From NCBI RefSeq assembly GCF_030908385.1, contig NZ_CP133091.1:3653501-3717500 (forward strand): 64,000 nucleotides of DNA. Reading direction: 5' to 3'. Under the pieces are notes generated by a model. It did not search any database. It saw only the letters and a list, made by a program, of their open reading frames with translations, and was not told where the DNA came from. The stretch is from Mangrovimonas sp. YM274. GTDB lineage: Bacteria; Bacteroidota; Bacteroidia; Flavobacteriales; Flavobacteriaceae. This document shows positions 62,719-64,000 of the stretch, piece by piece. Position 1 is the stretch's first letter. The number at the start of each line of letters is the position of its first letter. The position numbers and the translations under genes are program-made.

Positions 62719-64000
62719 ATGCCAAAGCTACATATTGAAATAAAAGAAATTAGACATGCTAGAAAGGCTCGAAGAATTGAAGAAATTTTAAGAAACAAAA
62801 TTGACGTCAATTTTGTTTCTGTTTCAGCTTCGGGAATGGTCCAATTAGAATGGGACAACAATAATGGCCAGACCAATCCATCCACCATCATCCAATCCAT
62901 AGAGCAATTAGGGTTTAAAATCGGGCAGATTCATAGTGCACCCCAAAAAAATAAATCGACTGGGCATCACGAAATTTCCTCAAAACTCCTGTTTTTTGGA
63001 GAAAACACCGAATTATATTTTGCCATAATCAGTGGGGTATTTTGGCTATTTGGGTTGGTCATTTCCCTGTCTTTTAACACTGTCCAAAGTGTTCCCACCA
63101 CCCTTTTTGTTATCAGCTGTTTTTGGGGTGGATTTTTCACCTTCATTACGGCTGGTAAAGATTTGTTGAAAAGACAGTTTGAAATAGATTTTCTCATGCT
63201 ATTTGCTGCTGTAGGTGCTGCAGCCTTGGGCAAATGGGGAGAAGGGGCACTACTGCTATTTTTATTCAGTTTGGGCCATGCCTTGGAACATTACGCGATG
63301 AAAAAAGCGAGAAAATCGATCAGAGCACTCTCCGATTTAACACCTCCCGTAGCATTAGTCAAACGAGATAATGCTGTAACAGAGGTTAGGGTTGAGCAAT
63401 TAATGGTAGGAGATATTATCGTGGTTAAGCCCAACACTAAAATTGCAGCCGACGGGGTAATAATAAAAGGAACCAGCGCCGTTAACCAAGCGCCAATTAC
63501 AGGGGAAAGCCTTCCTATTGACAAACGTCCCAGCCTACAATGGAAAAATGAAAATGACATAAATAAGTTAACGCCTGAAAATCGCGTATTTGCAGGTACG
63601 ATAAATGGCAGCGGCGTTTTGGAAGTGAAAGTTTTAAAGCAAGCAAAAGACAGCACCCTCTCCAGATTGATCACTTTAGTAAAAGAAGCTGAAACCCAAA
63701 AATCCCCTACACAACACTTAACAGACAAGTTTGAAAAATACTATGTCCCCATAGTTTTGATTGTGGTGATATTACTGTTGTTTGCCTTTTTAATCATTAA
63801 CGAGACCTTTCAACAAAGTTTTTATAGGGCCATGTCAGTATTAATTGCTGCTTCGCCTTGTGCCCTAGCCATCTCCACACCAAGCGCAGTTTTGGCAGGA
63901 ATAGCAAGGGCTGCTCGACAAGGCGTTTTGATAAAAGGCGGGCGACCATTAGAAGACTTAGGTGCGCTTAGTGCCATTGCTTTTGATAAAACAGGAACGC
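62719..64000 (+). CDS. P1B-type heavy-metal ATPase (P1B-4-like), C-terminus cut off
   Basis: 427 codons before the right window edge. A degenerate N-terminal ferredoxin-like region (about 1-75) lacks the CxxC metal motif. Membrane helices follow, then the actuator domain with TGES (APITGESLPIDK), the transmembrane metal motif S379-P-C381 (AASPCALAIS) instead of CPC, and the phosphorylation motif DKTGT starting at D423, the last complete codons visible. SPC is characteristic of P1B-4 pumps (cobalt, iron or zinc efflux by family). The nucleotide-binding part is outside the window. Confidence 0.9.
   Translation, partial: MPKLHIEIKEIRHARKARRIEEILRNKIDVNFVSVSASGMVQLEWDNNNGQTNPSTIIQSIEQLGFKIGQIHSAPQKNKSTGHHEISSKLLFFGENTELYFAIISGVFWLFGLVISLSFNTVQSVPTTLFVISCFWGGFFTFITAGKDLLKRQFEIDFLMLFAAVGAAALGKWGEGALLLFLFSLGHALEHYAMKKARKSIRALSDLTPPVALVKRDNAVTEVRVEQLMVGDIIVVKPNTKIAADGVIIKGTSAVNQAPITGESLPIDKRPSLQWKNENDINKLTPENRVFAGTINGSGVLEVKVLKQAKDSTLSRLITLVKEAETQKSPTQHLTDKFEKYYVPIVLIVVILLLFAFLIINETFQQSFYRAMSVLIAASPCALAISTPSAVLAGIARAARQGVLIKGGRPLEDLGALSAIAFDKTGT

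Noticed and set aside
1-64000. tRNA, rRNA, transposase, integrase or CRISPR array
   Set aside because: No cloverleaf-like sequence, rRNA core, transposase or integrase motif, or spaced short repeats were recognised by eye; a tool search would be needed to exclude a tRNA with certainty.

Overview
The window looks like a chromosomal segment of a marine-type member of the Flavobacteriaceae (Bacteroidota). The evidence is low GC, many promoters of the Bacteroidota form (TTG, about 19 nt, TAnnTTTG), many secreted proteins whose signal peptides end in AQ or SC (lipoproteins), TonB-dependent and beta-barrel outer-membrane proteins, and families typical of the phylum (DUF5777, DUF3109, LytTR plus His_kinase pairs). 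I saw no rRNA, tRNA, insertion sequence, prophage or CRISPR array.

Layout: 1-3.8 kb, 2-oxoglutarate dehydrogenase E2 (cut by the window edge) and E1. 3.9-5.7 kb, a small outer-membrane protein, an unknown protein and a polyprenyl synthase. 5.8-12.6 kb, a TetR-TolC-MFP-RND efflux operon with a palindromic operator over its promoter. 12.6-20.8 kb, housekeeping genes (aspS, a ClC protein, a cold-shock protein, tadA, dxs, dgt). 20.9-30.5 kb, a phosphate-acquisition island: TonB-dependent receptor, tandemly duplicated surface lipoprotein, YwqK-like protein, OprO/P-type porin, and PiT transporter with a PhoU-like tail. 30.6-34.3 kb, class Ia ribonucleotide reductase (nrdA, nrdB). 35-37.7 kb, a LytTR response regulator and TPR histidine kinase. 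37.7-42.7 kb, DUF3109, MarC, a small FAD protein, an S41 protease, dCMP deaminase and a HupE-like protein. 42.9-46.2 kb, an orphan UmuD-like peptidase, then a cluster of envelope proteins (lipoprotein, OB-fold protein, DUF5777 barrel, haem c lipoprotein, YceI). 46.3-52.7 kb, a second MFP-RND-OMF efflux operon. 52.9-58.7 kb, cupin, thioredoxin, DUF302, a gamma-glutamylcyclotransferase, an RluA-family enzyme, SdpI, and a PAS-LuxR regulator. 58.9-64 kb, a GH3 glycosidase, a CsgG/LpoB-like secreted protein and a truncated P1B-4 metal ATPase.

The most interesting part is the phosphate island. Several of its promoters carry direct repeats of a TTAACAT-like 7-mer spaced 4 bp apart (11-bp period, the geometry of a Pho box), usually placed exactly 8 nt upstream of an NNNNTTTG -7 element. 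One such promoter drives no protein gene. It leads into about 100 nt ending in a strong intrinsic terminator, which predicts a phosphate-responsive small RNA. I therefore infer a PhoB-like regulon controlling outer-membrane capture (receptor, lipoprotein, porin), inner-membrane import (PiT) and an sRNA. No phoB, phoR or pst gene lies in the window, so the regulator is inferred.

A second theme is promoters placed 4-5 nt before the ATG (polyprenyl synthase, dxs, the LytTR regulator, DUF3109), which predicts leaderless mRNAs.
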